Positions 1 to 7,528 of a DNA stretch of 34,648 nucleotides are shown here, piece by piece; positions within the stretch are counted from its first letter, which is position 1; each line of letters opens with the position of its first letter. The stretch spans positions 1 through 34,648 of the forward strand of contig NZ_CANQYJ010000013.1 of NCBI RefSeq assembly GCF_947628055.1, given 5' to 3'. The DNA is from an uncultured Rikenella sp. (lineage in GTDB: Bacteria; Bacteroidota; Bacteroidia; Bacteroidales; Rikenellaceae). Both the position numbers and the translations under genes were made by a program. The notes beneath the pieces were generated by a model that saw only the letters and a list, made by a program, of their open reading frames with translations, made no database searches and was not told the DNA's origin.

Positions 1-108
1 GAGGACTGCGGAGCCTAAGGAGTAGCGCAGCTATCGGAAAGTCTTTTGGGTACCTTTTCTTCAGAAAAGGTACGGTTGCCTCCAATAGGGCACAGAATAA
101 ACGAACGG
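1..108. repeat. Family R hairpin repeat, copy 1 (cut by window edge)
   Basis: Right half of the ~320 bp repeat seen complete at 1116-1433. It contains the arm GTACCTTTTC-TTCA-GAAAAGGTAC, the stem beginning CTGCGGAGCCTAAGG, and ends with the terminal inverted repeat GAATAAACGAACGG at 95-108, directly against the argC stop codon. No open reading frame of note lies inside. Confidence 0.85.
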
Positions 109-1101
109 TTAAAAAGCCAGCGGTTTGAGCCGCAGTCCCGTTGTTTCCGGCAAGCCGCACATCAGGTTCATATTTTGGACCGCCTGTCCCGACGCCCCTT
201 TCAAGAGATTGTCGATCACCGACATAACGAGGAGTTTGCCCTCATGCACCGTCAGGTGAACCAGACACTTGTTCGTATTAACCACCTGTTTCAGCGCGAT
301 CGGTCGGTCGCTCACATGCGTGAAAGCCGCCGAAGCGTAGTAATCCCCGTAGATCCGCCGCGCCTCGTCGAGCGTCCCGGCGAAGTCGGTGTAGACCGAC
401 GCGATGATCCCCCGCGTAAAGTCTCCGCGGTACGGAATAAAATTCACCGCCCCGCCGTAGTTCGGCTCGAACGACCGGATCATCTGCCCGACTTCGCGCA
501 GGTGCTGGTGCTCGAAGACTTTGTACGTCGAGAGGTTATTGGCCCGCCACGAAAAGTGCGACGTCGCGGCCAGCTTCTGCCCCGCCCCGGTCGAACCGGT
601 GGTCGCCGAGATGTGCACATCCCCCTTGATGAGCCGCTCGGCCGCCAAAGGCAACAGGGCGAGCTGCAAACAGGTGGCGAAACACCCCGGATTGGCGATA
701 TTCTTCGCTTCCCGAATCAACGCTCGGTTCTGTTCCGGCAGTCCGTAGACGAATTCATGCCCGTCGATCGATGTCTCGGGTGCGATCCGGAAGTCCTGCG
801 AGAGGTCGATAATCCGCACGTCGGCCGGTATATGGTTGGCTTCGAGGAATTTCCGCGCGTCTCCGTGTCCGACGCACAGGAACATTACGTCCACTTTCGG
901 CAGTTCACCGACCGGAGCGTCGGTGAACCGCATCTCGGTATCGCCGAACAGGTCGGCATGTACGTCGCTGACTAAATTCCCGCCGTTCGAGTTACTGTGC
1001 ACGTACGCCAATTCGACGTTCGGATGGTTGATCAAAAGCCGCATGGCTTCGCCGCCGGTGTATCCGGCGCCGCCGATAATCCCTACACGTATCTTCTCCA
1101 T
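109..1101 (-). CDS. argC: N-acetyl-gamma-glutamyl-phosphate reductase (ArgC)
   Basis: NADPH-dependent reduction of N-acyl-gamma-glutamyl phosphate to the semialdehyde, third step of arginine synthesis, cytoplasmic. The N-terminal Rossmann motif GIIGGAGYTGGE is clear and the catalytic cysteine lies in NPGCFATC (about residue 148). The 330-residue length is normal. The start at 1101 (MEKIRVGII) is chosen over an upstream in-frame start at 1131, because the extra ten residues precede the family's usual start and the longer form would run into repeat R2. It follows argG on the same strand, separated only by R2. In Bacteroidetes this pathway can run on N-succinyl rather than N-acetyl intermediates, so the exact acyl group is not settled by sequence. 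Confidence 0.95.
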   Translation of the reverse strand: MEKIRVGIIGGAGYTGGEAMRLLINHPNVELAYVHSNSNGGNLVSDVHADLFGDTEMRFTDAPVGELPKVDVMFLCVGHGDARKFLEANHIPADVRIIDLSQDFRIAPETSIDGHEFVYGLPEQNRALIREAKNIANPGCFATCLQLALLPLAAERLIKGDVHISATTGSTGAGQKLAATSHFSWRANNLSTYKVFEHQHLREVGQMIRSFEPNYGGAVNFIPYRGDFTRGIIASVYTDFAGTLDEARRIYGDYYASAAFTHVSDRPIALKQVVNTNKCLVHLTVHEGKLLVMSVIDNLLKGASGQAVQNMNLMCGLPETTGLRLKPLAF

Positions 1102-1115
1102 AATATCTATATTAT

Positions 1116-1433
1116 CCGTTCGATTAATCACTGCCCTATGTTTGAGGGTACTGTTCTCTTTGTGAACAAAGAGAACCAGAAAAACTTTCTGAGATGCTTA
1201 CGCATCTCTTGAGCCTGCCGGATACCCTTGTCTTTGATTTGTCGGGGTGCGGGGAATCGGGCCGATATGATGAGGCTTGTACCTTATCGGCCCGATTCCC
1301 GCGCCCCGAACCAATGCAAAGAAAGAGGACTGCGGAGCCTAAGGAGTAGCGTAGCTATCTGAAAGTCTTTTGGGTACCTTTTCTTCAGAAAAGGTACGGT
1401 TACCTCCAACTAAGGCCGAGAATAAACGAACGG
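1116..1433. repeat. Family R hairpin repeat, copy 2 (complete)
   Basis: Fills the whole argG-argC gap. Terminal inverted repeats are CCGTTCGATTAATC (1116-1129) and GAATAAACGAACGG (1420-1433). Internal hairpins in order are GTTCTCTTTG-TGAA-CAAAGAGAAC, GAGATGC-TTAC-GCATCTC, a long central stem built from a GGGGTGCGGGGAATCGGG arm and its complement near 1240-1305, a CTGCG...CGTAG stem, and GTACCTTTTC-TTCA-GAAAAGGTAC. No protein is encoded. It resembles a MITE by its ends, and a structured RNA by its chain of hairpins. Confidence 0.88.
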
Positions 1434-1434
1434 T

Positions 1435-2649
1435 TTATTTATCGATTTCAGAAGGATTTACCGCGTAATAGATCGCATTTTGGTTGCCGAAGATCCGCCC
1501 GAAACCCTTGACATCATCCGACGTCCAGTTACTCATCGTTTCGCCATAGGCACCGAACTTGCTGGACATCAGGTCATGCGGCGAGTCGATCCCCACCACC
1601 ACAAACCGGTACGGGTAGAGATCCACGAAGACATCCCCCGAGACATTTCGCTGCGAATTTTCGAGGAACGCCTCCATATCGCGCATCACCGGGTCGTAAT
1701 ACTGCCCCTCGTGCAGATAATTGCCATAGAACGCCGAGAGCTGGTCTTTCCAGAAAAGCTGCCACTTGGCCAGCACATGTTTTTCCAGCATGTGGTGCGC
1801 CTTGATGATGATCATCGGCGCCGCTGCCTCGAACCCCACACGCCCCTTGATCCCGATAATCGTATCCCCCACGTGCATATCCCGTCCGATCGCATACGGC
1901 GCCGCAATGCGGTGCAAATCCTGAATCGCCCGGACTTTGTCGTCGTAGTGTTTGCCGTCGATCCCCACTAATTCGCCCCGTTCAAACGTCAGCGCGATTC
2001 GTTTCGCCGGCGCGTCGTGCGCCACCTTGAGCTGCGACGGATAAGCCGCTTCGGGCAGCGTCTCGCTGGAGGTCAAGGTCTCTTTCCCGCCGACCGAGGT
2101 GCCCCAAATCCCTTGATTGATCGAGTATTCGGCTTTCTTAAAGTCGAAATCGACACCGTGCGAACGCAGGTATGCGATCTCTTCTTCCCGTGCGAGGCGT
2201 TTTTCGCGGATCAAGGCGATGACTTCGATCTCCGGTGCTATAATATTGAAAATCATGTCGAACCGCACTTGGTCGTTCCCGGCGCCGGTCGAGCCGTGGC
2301 ACAGATAGTCGGCGCCGATCTCTTTGGCATATTTCGCGATCGCGGTGGCCTGCGAAATCCGTTCGGAGCTGACTGAAATCGGATAGGTGCTGTTCTTGAG
2401 CACGTTCCCGAAGATCATGTATTTGATGCTCTGCTCGTAATAGGTGTGCGACACGTCTAACCGCACATAACTGGCTACGCCGAGCCCTTTGGCGCGGCTC
2501 TCGATCTTGGCTAATTCTTCGGCCGAAAATCCGCCGGTGTCGGCTAATGCGGCGTGTACTTCCAATCCGCGCTCTTTGGCTAAATAAATGGCGCAGTATG
2601 AGGTGTCCAAGCCGCCGCTGAAGGCTAATACGACTTTCTTCTTTTCCAT
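1435..2649 (-). CDS. argG: Argininosuccinate synthase (ArgG)
   Basis: ATP-dependent condensation of citrulline and aspartate to argininosuccinate in the cytoplasm. The N-type ATP pyrophosphatase PP-loop AFSGGLDTSYC lies at residues 9-19, and the citrulline/ATP-binding segment YLCHGSTGAGNDQVRF is intact near residue 115. The 404-residue length is normal. It is the middle gene of the GNAT-argG-argC run. Each gap is filled by a family R repeat (1116-1433 and 2672-2998), so argG expression relative to its neighbours may depend on how polymerase and RNases treat these hairpins. Start ATG at 2649. Confidence 0.96.
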   Translation of the reverse strand: MEKKKVVLAFSGGLDTSYCAIYLAKERGLEVHAALADTGGFSAEELAKIESRAKGLGVASYVRLDVSHTYYEQSIKYMIFGNVLKNSTYPISVSSERISQATAIAKYAKEIGADYLCHGSTGAGNDQVRFDMIFNIIAPEIEVIALIREKRLAREEEIAYLRSHGVDFDFKKAEYSINQGIWGTSVGGKETLTSSETLPEAAYPSQLKVAHDAPAKRIALTFERGELVGIDGKHYDDKVRAIQDLHRIAAPYAIGRDMHVGDTIIGIKGRVGFEAAAPMIIIKAHHMLEKHVLAKWQLFWKDQLSAFYGNYLHEGQYYDPVMRDMEAFLENSQRNVSGDVFVDLYPYRFVVVGIDSPHDLMSSKFGAYGETMSNWTSDDVKGFGRIFGNQNAIYYAVNPSEIDK

Positions 2650-2671
2650 AATCTTAACATGTTTTTATTGT

Positions 2672-2998
2672 CCGTTTTTCTTCGTCAGTCTTTAGCTACC
2701 GGATGGGACTGCCGCTTTCTTGTAAGAAAGCGGCGCAAAGAACTTTTGAGATAGCTACGCTACTCCTTACGCTCCGCAGTCCTCTTGCATTGAGTTTTCT
2801 TTGGGGTGTGGCAATAGCGGGCATAAAGTACAGTACTCAATTGCCCGCTATTGCTCACACCCCAAGAGAATCAAAGACAAGGATACCCGGCAGGCTCAAG
2901 AGATGCGCAAGCATCTCAGAAAGTTTTTCTGGTTCTCTTTGTTCACAAAGAGAACAGTTCACTCCCGTCGCTAAAACTGGCACAAAGAAAACGAACGA
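2672..2998. repeat. Family R hairpin repeat, copy 3 (inverted)
   Basis: Lies between argG and the GNAT gene in the opposite orientation to copy 2. Degenerate ends are CCGTTTTTCTTC and GAAAACGAACG. The CTTTTC/GAAAAG arm of other copies is replaced by a different perfect arm, CCGCTTTCTT-GTA-AGAAAGCGG, near 2712-2735. The central stem is GGGGTGTGGCAATAGCGGGC with its complement near 2815-2865, also unlike copy 2. The hairpins GAGATGC-GCAA-GCATCTC and GTTCTCTTTG-TTCA-CAAAGAGAAC are kept. Confidence 0.82.
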
Positions 2999-3001
2999 TA
3001 A

Positions 3002-3598
3002 TTATTTAAAGTTTTCAGGTTTAGGGAGATCCGCCGGCCACGGGACCCGGATCGAGTCCACCGCCGGATCGAACAACATCGCCGTGCAGAGACAATTCTT
3101 ATGCTGTTTGCTCTGCAAGATCGGGAAATTGACACAACTTTCGCACCCCTTCCAGAACGTCTCGTCATCCGTCAGTTCCGCGAAGATCACCGGCCGGTAG
3201 CCCAGTTCGTTATTGATCTTCATGACCGGCAGGCCCGTCGTCAGCCCGAACAGCTTCGCCCCCGGGAACTTGACCAACGAAAGGAAAAACGTTTTGGTCT
3301 TGATCGCCTTGGCCAGCCCCAGTTTGCGAAATTCCGGATTGATAATCAGGCCCGAATTGGCCACATAAGCGCTGTGTCCCCAGCTTTCAATGTAGCTGAA
3401 CCCGGCCCAGCGGCCATCCTTGTGGAAAGCCACCACGGCTTTGCCTTCGCGCATTTTGGAGGCCACGTATTCCGGAGTACGTTTGGCGATACCGGTACCG
3501 CGCGCCTTGGCGGATTCGGCCATCTCGGTGCAGATTTCCTGTGCGAATCGAGTGTGTTCCTCGGTAGCAACGAGGACATCGAAATCATCGATTGTCAT
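3002..3598 (-). CDS. GNAT-family N-acyltransferase of the arginine operon
   Basis: A 198-residue GNAT-fold protein. Residues 60-100 carry the KAVVAFHKDGRWAGFSYIE strand pair, followed by the acyl-CoA-binding stretch NPEFRKLGLAKAIKTKTF. The C-terminus has several cysteines (CESCVNF, KNCLCTAM) that are not part of the GNAT core. It is the first gene of the arginine operon (then argG, argC). No classical argA or argJ is visible in the window, so it is a reasonable candidate for the N-acylglutamate (acetyl or succinyl) synthase that starts the pathway. That role is inferred from context and from knowledge that Bacteroidetes place a GNAT gene beside argG. Start ATG at 3598. Confidence 0.8.
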   Translation of the reverse strand: MTIDDFDVLVATEEHTRFAQEICTEMAESAKARGTGIAKRTPEYVASKMREGKAVVAFHKDGRWAGFSYIESWGHSAYVANSGLIINPEFRKLGLAKAIKTKTFFLSLVKFPGAKLFGLTTGLPVMKINNELGYRPVIFAELTDDETFWKGCESCVNFPILQSKQHKNCLCTAMLFDPAVDSIRVPWPADLPKPENFK

Positions 3599-3693
3599 CT
3601 TGTGTACAAGATTTATGTAGAATGTATGAATTTATTGTCCGGTAATTCGGGAAGCGTGCGGGACTGCCGTCGCAGCAAAAGAAAGACACCGGC

Positions 3694-3722
3694 GGAACAC
3701 GCACAATACAAGGAGGCGTTCC
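3694..3722 (-). terminator. Possible attenuator hairpin in the arginine leader
   Basis: On the minus strand GGAACGC pairs with GCGTGTTCC (two-base bulge), and a T-rich tract follows at 3686-3677. A competing pairing CTGCAT/ATGCAG lies just upstream near 3740-3775. The T-tract starts about eight bases after the stem, so this is not a textbook terminator; its role rests mainly on the Arg-codon leader upstream. Confidence 0.35.
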
Positions 3723-3779
3723 TCTGTCATGTCGCTGCATCCCGCAAAAAATGAGGAGGGAGGCAGCTATGCAGGGGAA

Positions 3780-3818
3780 CTATCGTCGTCGTCGCAGAGA
3801 AAGTGCGGAAGTATTCAC
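3780..3818 (-). CDS. Putative arginine leader peptide (MNTSALSLRRRR)
   Basis: A 12-codon reading frame starting at GTG (3818) and ending with CGA CGA CGA CGA TAG. It lies in the ~250-base leader between the candidate promoter box (3856-3863) and the first gene of the arginine operon. The frame stays open further upstream and gains more Arg codons (CGG, AGG). Four consecutive codons for the end product just before a stop is the hallmark of ribosome-mediated attenuation in amino-acid operons. The start is non-ATG and no clear ribosome site is visible, as is common in this phylum. The rest of the 306-base gap 3599-3904 holds the promoter and leader RNA only. Confidence 0.55.
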   Translation of the reverse strand: MNTSALSLRRRR

Positions 3819-3855
3819 GATCGTCCTCGGTTTCCGGTTTTCAGAAATAACGGGA

Positions 3856-3863
3856 CAAAGGTA
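3856..3863 (-). promoter_or_regulatory. -7 promoter box of the arginine operon
   Basis: TACCTTTG on the minus strand matches the Bacteroidetes -7 consensus TAnnTTTG. It would place the transcript start near 3849, about 30 bases before the Arg-codon leader frame and about 250 bases before the GNAT start. Confidence 0.55.
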
Positions 3864-3904
3864 TTAAAAATTTATAAGAATCGCCGATATTTTTCTCCGC
3901 AGAT

Positions 3905-4411
3905 TTACTGGGCGGTGTCGGAAGGCAGGGAGGGCCATTCCCGAACAGAAAATACGGAACGGACACTGCGGTAATAATCGCGGGTTCTTTCCGTCGAGCA
4001 ATCGACCGGATAATACGGCGGCTCGAAAGTCCGGGAAGGCGCGACATAGAGCATATAATGCGGTTGCAGGGCAGCGGAGAACTTGATATTCGGCATTCCA
4101 TCCGCCGACACGAATATTTTGCGTTTGACCTGGACGGAAGCGACCGACGCCAGAAAATGGCGTTTATTCGAGAAACTGCCGATAATCACCGTATTCCGGG
4201 CGATTTCGGGATATTCGCCCAGGTTTATCAGTTCTTTGTTGATACATTCCACGCACATGCCTTCGCCGATATACAGGAGCAACACGCTCGAATCGGTCAG
4301 GTTTTCTCGCTCGAATACTTGTTTCCAAAAGGCTTCTTCGGGAACGGGGCGGGACGTGCCGCAGCTCCAGAACGCCAAAATCCAAAAGGCTATAATCGGG
4401 ATTCGTTTCAT
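3905..4411 (-). CDS. CxxC thiol lipoprotein 1 paired with prop1
   Basis: 168 residues. A lipoprotein-type signal (IIAFWILAFWSCG, lipid cysteine about residue 17) is followed by a thioredoxin-like core: SSVLLLYIGEGM, then the redox motif C53-V-E-C56 and a helix. Further on, a strand VIIGSFSN and later NIKFSAALQPHYMLYV resemble the back half of a minimal thioredoxin fold. It starts 8 bases after the prop1 stop. The same 8-base spacing and order occur at prop5/thiol 2 (13535/13526). The inferred role is a surface or periplasmic thiol-disulfide or tethering partner for the Cys-rich precursor peptides. No named family is recognised with certainty. Confidence 0.7.
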   Translation of the reverse strand: MKRIPIIAFWILAFWSCGTSRPVPEEAFWKQVFERENLTDSSVLLLYIGEGMCVECINKELINLGEYPEIARNTVIIGSFSNKRHFLASVASVQVKRKIFVSADGMPNIKFSAALQPHYMLYVAPSRTFEPPYYPVDCSTERTRDYYRSVRSVFSVREWPSLPSDTAQ

Positions 4412-4419
4412 GGGCGGAA

Positions 4420-5607
4420 TTATCGGAGCATAAACAAAACCGGGTTGTCTTCCTCTGTATGACGTAATAACTTTTCTTTAATATTTTGAGGCAAATACCT
4501 GCTTTTCTTTATCTTTTCTTTATCTGTTGCTGAAAAAGGCTGCCTGAACCATCCATATAATGTACTGTCGGAATAACCGATTAATTCGACATCTGCAATT
4601 GATTCAAGTCCCAGAATGTCCCATTTTAAATTTTCGGAGTTATATGTTTTTCCGGTGACTTTATCGTAAATCACAAAAAATGCTTGTGCTTGTAACACTC
4701 GGAATTGCGAAGGATTTTGTTTAACGGCAGAAATAAATAACTGAGACGGCGTTAATCCTACATGGGTAACCATTTTAAAATCACCATCTTGAAACCATTG
4801 ACTGACTTGAGCGACATATCCGATCGGATCCTTTGCAATGAGTTCCGAAAGTTTACGCTTGCAAATATCTTGTTTTTCCCCCATACAGACCCGATATAAA
4901 GGGGCTATTTTATTTTTACCAATGTCGTAGATTGTGTCGTTGATATGATAATATATTGTTTGTACGCCATTGGTCGCCAATGGCGCAGGAAGACTGTTTG
5001 GAAGAATGGTACCCGATGAAAATGCTCGTTGGATTTCCATTGTAGCCGTATCCAATTGTAATAAATCTATACCTAAAGAATATTCTTGAACATCATTAAA
5101 AGCCCAATAGAATGATTCCTTTTCTGGTACAACAGTTTGCTTTGCGTAATATCCCCGCTCTATTCTATGAGTTGCAATAAAATTTCCGTCTAAATCCAAA
5201 TATAAAAAATGTCCGCTTTCAGCTATTAGTACGATCTGCTCTTTCCTTGGGTCAATGAAGAAATCTCCCAAATAAATATATTCTTGAGGGCCATTCCCCA
5301 TACGGTCTATTCGAAAAAGAAATGTTCCGGTCGTATCGAAGCACAGTAAGTTGCATCGCGTATTCATTTGATTGAGTAAATAAATACGGTCTGCTTTGCA
5401 CTCCAACCGTTTTACATCCATCCCAATTAATGATGAATCACAAGTTTCCAATGGAATCAAATCTATCTGTTGGAATAAACGGGAAATCGGCATTTTCTCG
5501 GAAGAGTTCACCTCAATAGCGGTCAATTCTTCCATACGGTTTGGTGTACATGAACCAACGATTAGAACCAGTAAACTTAATATTGAACTAATCTTTATTC
5601 TCATCAT
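4420..5607 (-). CDS. Six-bladed beta-propeller lipoprotein (prop1)
   Basis: About 395 residues. The lipoprotein signal ends LLVLIVGSC. The body shows TolB/NHL-like repeats and the family marker G-N-G-P-Q-E-Y around residue 105, seen in all six propellers of this window (GxGPxE). It probably belongs to the BF3164/DUF5128-type propellers common in Bacteroidales. The start is at the doubled ATG ATG (5607/5604), not an upstream in-frame start at 5628. It is clearly more AT-rich than its neighbours, suggesting separate acquisition. It is preceded by an intrinsic terminator and precursor P1, and followed by thiol lipoprotein 1. The ligand is unknown. Confidence 0.85.
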   Translation of the reverse strand: MMRIKISSILSLLVLIVGSCTPNRMEELTAIEVNSSEKMPISRLFQQIDLIPLETCDSSLIGMDVKRLECKADRIYLLNQMNTRCNLLCFDTTGTFLFRIDRMGNGPQEYIYLGDFFIDPRKEQIVLIAESGHFLYLDLDGNFIATHRIERGYYAKQTVVPEKESFYWAFNDVQEYSLGIDLLQLDTATMEIQRAFSSGTILPNSLPAPLATNGVQTIYYHINDTIYDIGKNKIAPLYRVCMGEKQDICKRKLSELIAKDPIGYVAQVSQWFQDGDFKMVTHVGLTPSQLFISAVKQNPSQFRVLQAQAFFVIYDKVTGKTYNSENLKWDILGLESIADVELIGYSDSTLYGWFRQPFSATDKEKIKKSRYLPQNIKEKLLRHTEEDNPVLFMLR

Positions 5608-5632
5608 AGCTTCCCATACTTTTAACAAAAAA

Positions 5633-5654
5633 GCAGAATCACATATGATTCCGC
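5633..5654 (-). terminator. Intrinsic terminator between P1 and prop1
   Basis: On the minus strand a 9 bp stem GCGGAATCA/TGATTCTGC with a four-base loop is followed at once by TTTTTTG. It lies 14 bases after the P1 end and ~25 bases before the prop1 start, so it should make prop1 transcription depend on read-through. Confidence 0.75.
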
Positions 5655-5668
5655 CTTGAGTTTACAAG

Positions 5669-5938
5669 TCATCTCCCTACATTAGAAAACTGACATGCTG
5701 TAGTAGCCTCCGCATTACAAGCAACTTTTCCAATGGCGCCTGCCAAATCTGTTTTTCTATTGCAGACTGTTACAGTAAAAATCCCTCAGTGTTCCTCGAG
5801 ATTTTCTTTGCATGGGGCTGCGAAAAGTTCGATATTGGCCAGCGTCAGATCGGACGGCCGTTCCTGAGGTTGCGCATAGAGACAACTCAGAACAACCCCG
5901 CTGCCGATTGCGAGTACACTACCCGCGACCAGCCTAAT
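5669..5938 (-). pseudogene. NVEALA-like Cys-rich peptide precursor P1, interrupted by in-frame UGA
   Basis: The leader reads (FAK)IRLVAGSVLAIGSGVVLSC..., then AQPQERPSDLTLANIE, nearly identical to P2 (two changes in 40 residues). The frame meets TGA at 5788-5786 after KENLEEH. It then stays open for 39 more codons (GIFTVTVCNRKTD...ACQFSNVGR), ending at 5669, 14 bases before the terminator. The full product would carry four cysteines after the leader. No ATG exists: the codon where MKK would start reads CTA, and 5938 is the ATT candidate start. Alternatives are a recent TGG-to-TGA nonsense change, read-through, or a functional short product. Classing it as a pseudogene is provisional. Confidence 0.55.
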
Positions 5939-6252
5939 TTTGGCAAACTTTTTTAGGTTTGTTCTGTTCCAAAGTTAGACTTTTCTCAGCACAGCTCCAA
6001 CCCATTTTAAAAATACGACAAAAAGTAATACAAAACAAATTTTATGAGCGTATAAATTTACGCGATTATATACTTTCCTCCTTTTTCGAGTTCGGCCCTG
6101 CGCCGGGGGCCGCTTCTCGCGGCCGGGGGGCGGCGCGAGCCGAAAAATTGGATAAGAAATGGCTGGTACGATAAAGTATATAATCGCGTAAATTTATTCC
6201 CTCTTGCGATCCCCTTATTCTTCTGGTGCCAAGAATCGGCGGCAGAAACTCC
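5832..6252 (-). repeat. Duplicated header block A1 (rnhB tail + leader + P1 signal)
   Basis: Paralogue of 7667-7950. On the minus strand it starts with the last ten codons of rnhB ([10 protein letters not shown] stop, near 6218-6250). It continues through an AT-rich leader containing GGTTGGAGCTGTGCTGAG and into the P1 signal sequence up to LTLANIE. The only large difference from the other copy is the M element inserted at 6061-6188. The rnhB remnant here is a fossil that marks how the module was copied. Confidence 0.85.
6061..6188. mobile_element. Family M miniature inverted-repeat element (128 bp)
   Basis: 16 bp perfect terminal inverted repeats (CGCGATTATATACTTT), flanked by the 8 bp direct repeat TAAATTTA at 6053-6060 and 6189-6196. 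The inside is a GC-rich imperfect palindrome. The paralogous block near 7888-7900 keeps a single TAAATTTA and no insert, so it is the empty site. It encodes nothing and must depend on a transposase elsewhere; none is visible in this window. Confidence 0.9.
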
Positions 6253-6267
6253 GCCAATGATCAAACG

Positions 6268-6302
6268 GCAGGCGGCACCCGCCACATGACGGTGCCGCCT
6301 GC
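6268..6302 (-). terminator. Terminator hairpin after prop2
   Basis: Perfect 12 bp stem GCAGGCGGCACC/GGTGCCGCCTGC with an 11-base loop, about 80 bases past the prop2 stop. The T-tract is short, so strength is uncertain. Confidence 0.65.
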
Positions 6303-6380
6303 ATAAAGTTCTCCAACTGAAGTCCAGCATTAGAAGGTTCTCGAATCGCCCCCGCGATTCTCTCCCCCACCCGCCGTCCG

Positions 6381-7466
6381 TTATTCATCCGGCAGATCGA
6401 AACGAACCAACCGGCAAGGCTCTCCCTCCGAAGCCGTAAGCGCATAAATCACCCCTCGTTTGTCATCCACCGCGATCTTGCATAACGGCATATCAACATG
6501 ATAGCTCCGCACCGGCCTCCCCTCCCAATCGAAAACGACAATCCGGTCGGGATAGGCATAAGCTCCCTGAGAACAACCGTTCAGTAAACCATATATATAC
6601 CGATTCGTCACATCCAAATCCTCGAAGCCGATGACGGTGCGATCGGTTCGGGTAATTTGCGTCGGCGTTACCCCCTCGAAAATCTTATAAACCGGTTCGT
6701 ATATACGATAAGTTCCGATCCTCTCCATCCGGTCATTATCCACACTGTAACAGTCCAACACCGCTCCGACGTAGGTCGCGCAGGCCAGCTTGGAACCATC
6801 GGGAGCCAAACGGTATTTGGCGGATGAATTGAAGATCGACCAAACTTCAGCCGGTGTGCCCATCGCGGTCAATTGCGGATAGGTATTCCAGATCGGCCGC
6901 ACGGAGCCTTGTCCGGTATAAATGCCGAATCGGAGGAAGTCGTTGTTTCCGATGACGAGGAAATCTCCGGCAGGGATCCGAAGCAGGTCTGTAATTCGGG
7001 TGTACCGCTGCCGCACGAGCGAATCGGGAAGCGCCTGCCGCATATCGAACTCTCGAAACGGACAGGGCAGGGAATCGTGCAATGGATAACAGACTGTCTT
7101 TTTGCTTGCCGGATCATAAGCATAGGCGGTTCCGTTCCGGTCAAAGGTCAGTGTAGTGCTTTCCAACAGTTCTCCGGGGCCGCGGCCGCGTCGTCCGAAA
7201 CTGCCGAGATAATCCCCCCGGTCGGAAAAGAGATGGAAGTATGCAGGCTCGCCCGGTATGGCCGCCCCCACATCGCGAATGACCAGCAAAGAGTCTGACA
7301 GAGCGATTTGCCGGGGAAAGTCAAAGATAAAATCGGCATTGATTAAGGTAGCCTGAAGCGTATCGGTGTCCGGGAAAACAGGATCGCCGCTGTATCGAAC
7401 GGGCGATTGCCGGCAGGCATAGAGCACGAACAGGCAGAACAGAAAAACTACGTTTTTTGCCATCAT
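6381..7466 (-). CDS. Six-bladed beta-propeller lipoprotein (prop2)
   Basis: About 361 residues. The signal VVFLFCLFVLYAC ends in the lipid cysteine. The propeller body carries the GRGRGPGE marker (GxGPxE) and later VIGFEDLDVTNRYIYGLL and RIVVFDWEGRPV blades, the usual last blades of DUF5128-type propellers. The start is at the doubled ATG (7466/7463). The longer in-frame form from 7538 would overlap the P2 stop and the hairpin at 7479-7508. It follows precursor P2 in the module copied from the rnhB end. Likely anchored in the outer membrane; ligand unknown. Confidence 0.86.
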   Translation of the reverse strand: MMAKNVVFLFCLFVLYACRQSPVRYSGDPVFPDTDTLQATLINADFIFDFPRQIALSDSLLVIRDVGAAIPGEPAYFHLFSDRGDYLGSFGRRGRGPGELLESTTLTFDRNGTAYAYDPASKKTVCYPLHDSLPCPFREFDMRQALPDSLVRQRYTRITDLLRIPAGDFLVIGNNDFLRFGIYTGQGSVRPIWNTYPQLTAMGTPAEVWSIFNSSAKYRLAPDGSKLACATYVGAVLDCYSVDNDRMERIGTYRIYEPVYKIFEGVTPTQITRTDRTVIGFEDLDVTNRYIYGLLNGCSQGAYAYPDRIVVFDWEGRPVRSYHVDMPLCKIAVDDKRGVIYALTASEGEPCRLVRFDLPDE

Positions 7467-7478
7467 GGTAGAAATATC

Positions 7479-7508
7479 GAACCTGCTCCGAACGGTCGGA
7501 ACAGGTTC
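7479..7508 (-). terminator. Hairpin between P2 and prop2
   Basis: 12 bp stem GAACCTGTTCCG/CGGAGCAGGTTC with one G-U pair and a six-base loop, in the precursor-propeller gap. The following bases (GATATTTC) are only weakly T-rich, so it may attenuate or stabilise rather than stop transcription. Confidence 0.5.
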
Positions 7509-7528
7509 TTTATGAATCATCTGTGTCC

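Noticed and set aside
46-975. 309-residue plus-strand frame over argC
   Set aside because: Antisense shadow of argC with Arg/Pro-rich composition and no motif.
5669-5938. Selenocysteine at the P1 UGA
   Set aside because: No SECIS-like hairpin was recognised right after the codon, and P2, P4 and P5 do not place a Cys at an equivalent position; nonsense change or read-through is simpler.
5938-6000. +1 frameshift at the AAAAAAG run joining the upstream frame to P1
   Set aside because: The upstream frame in P2 ends at a TAA before the run, so the mechanism is not shared by the two copies.
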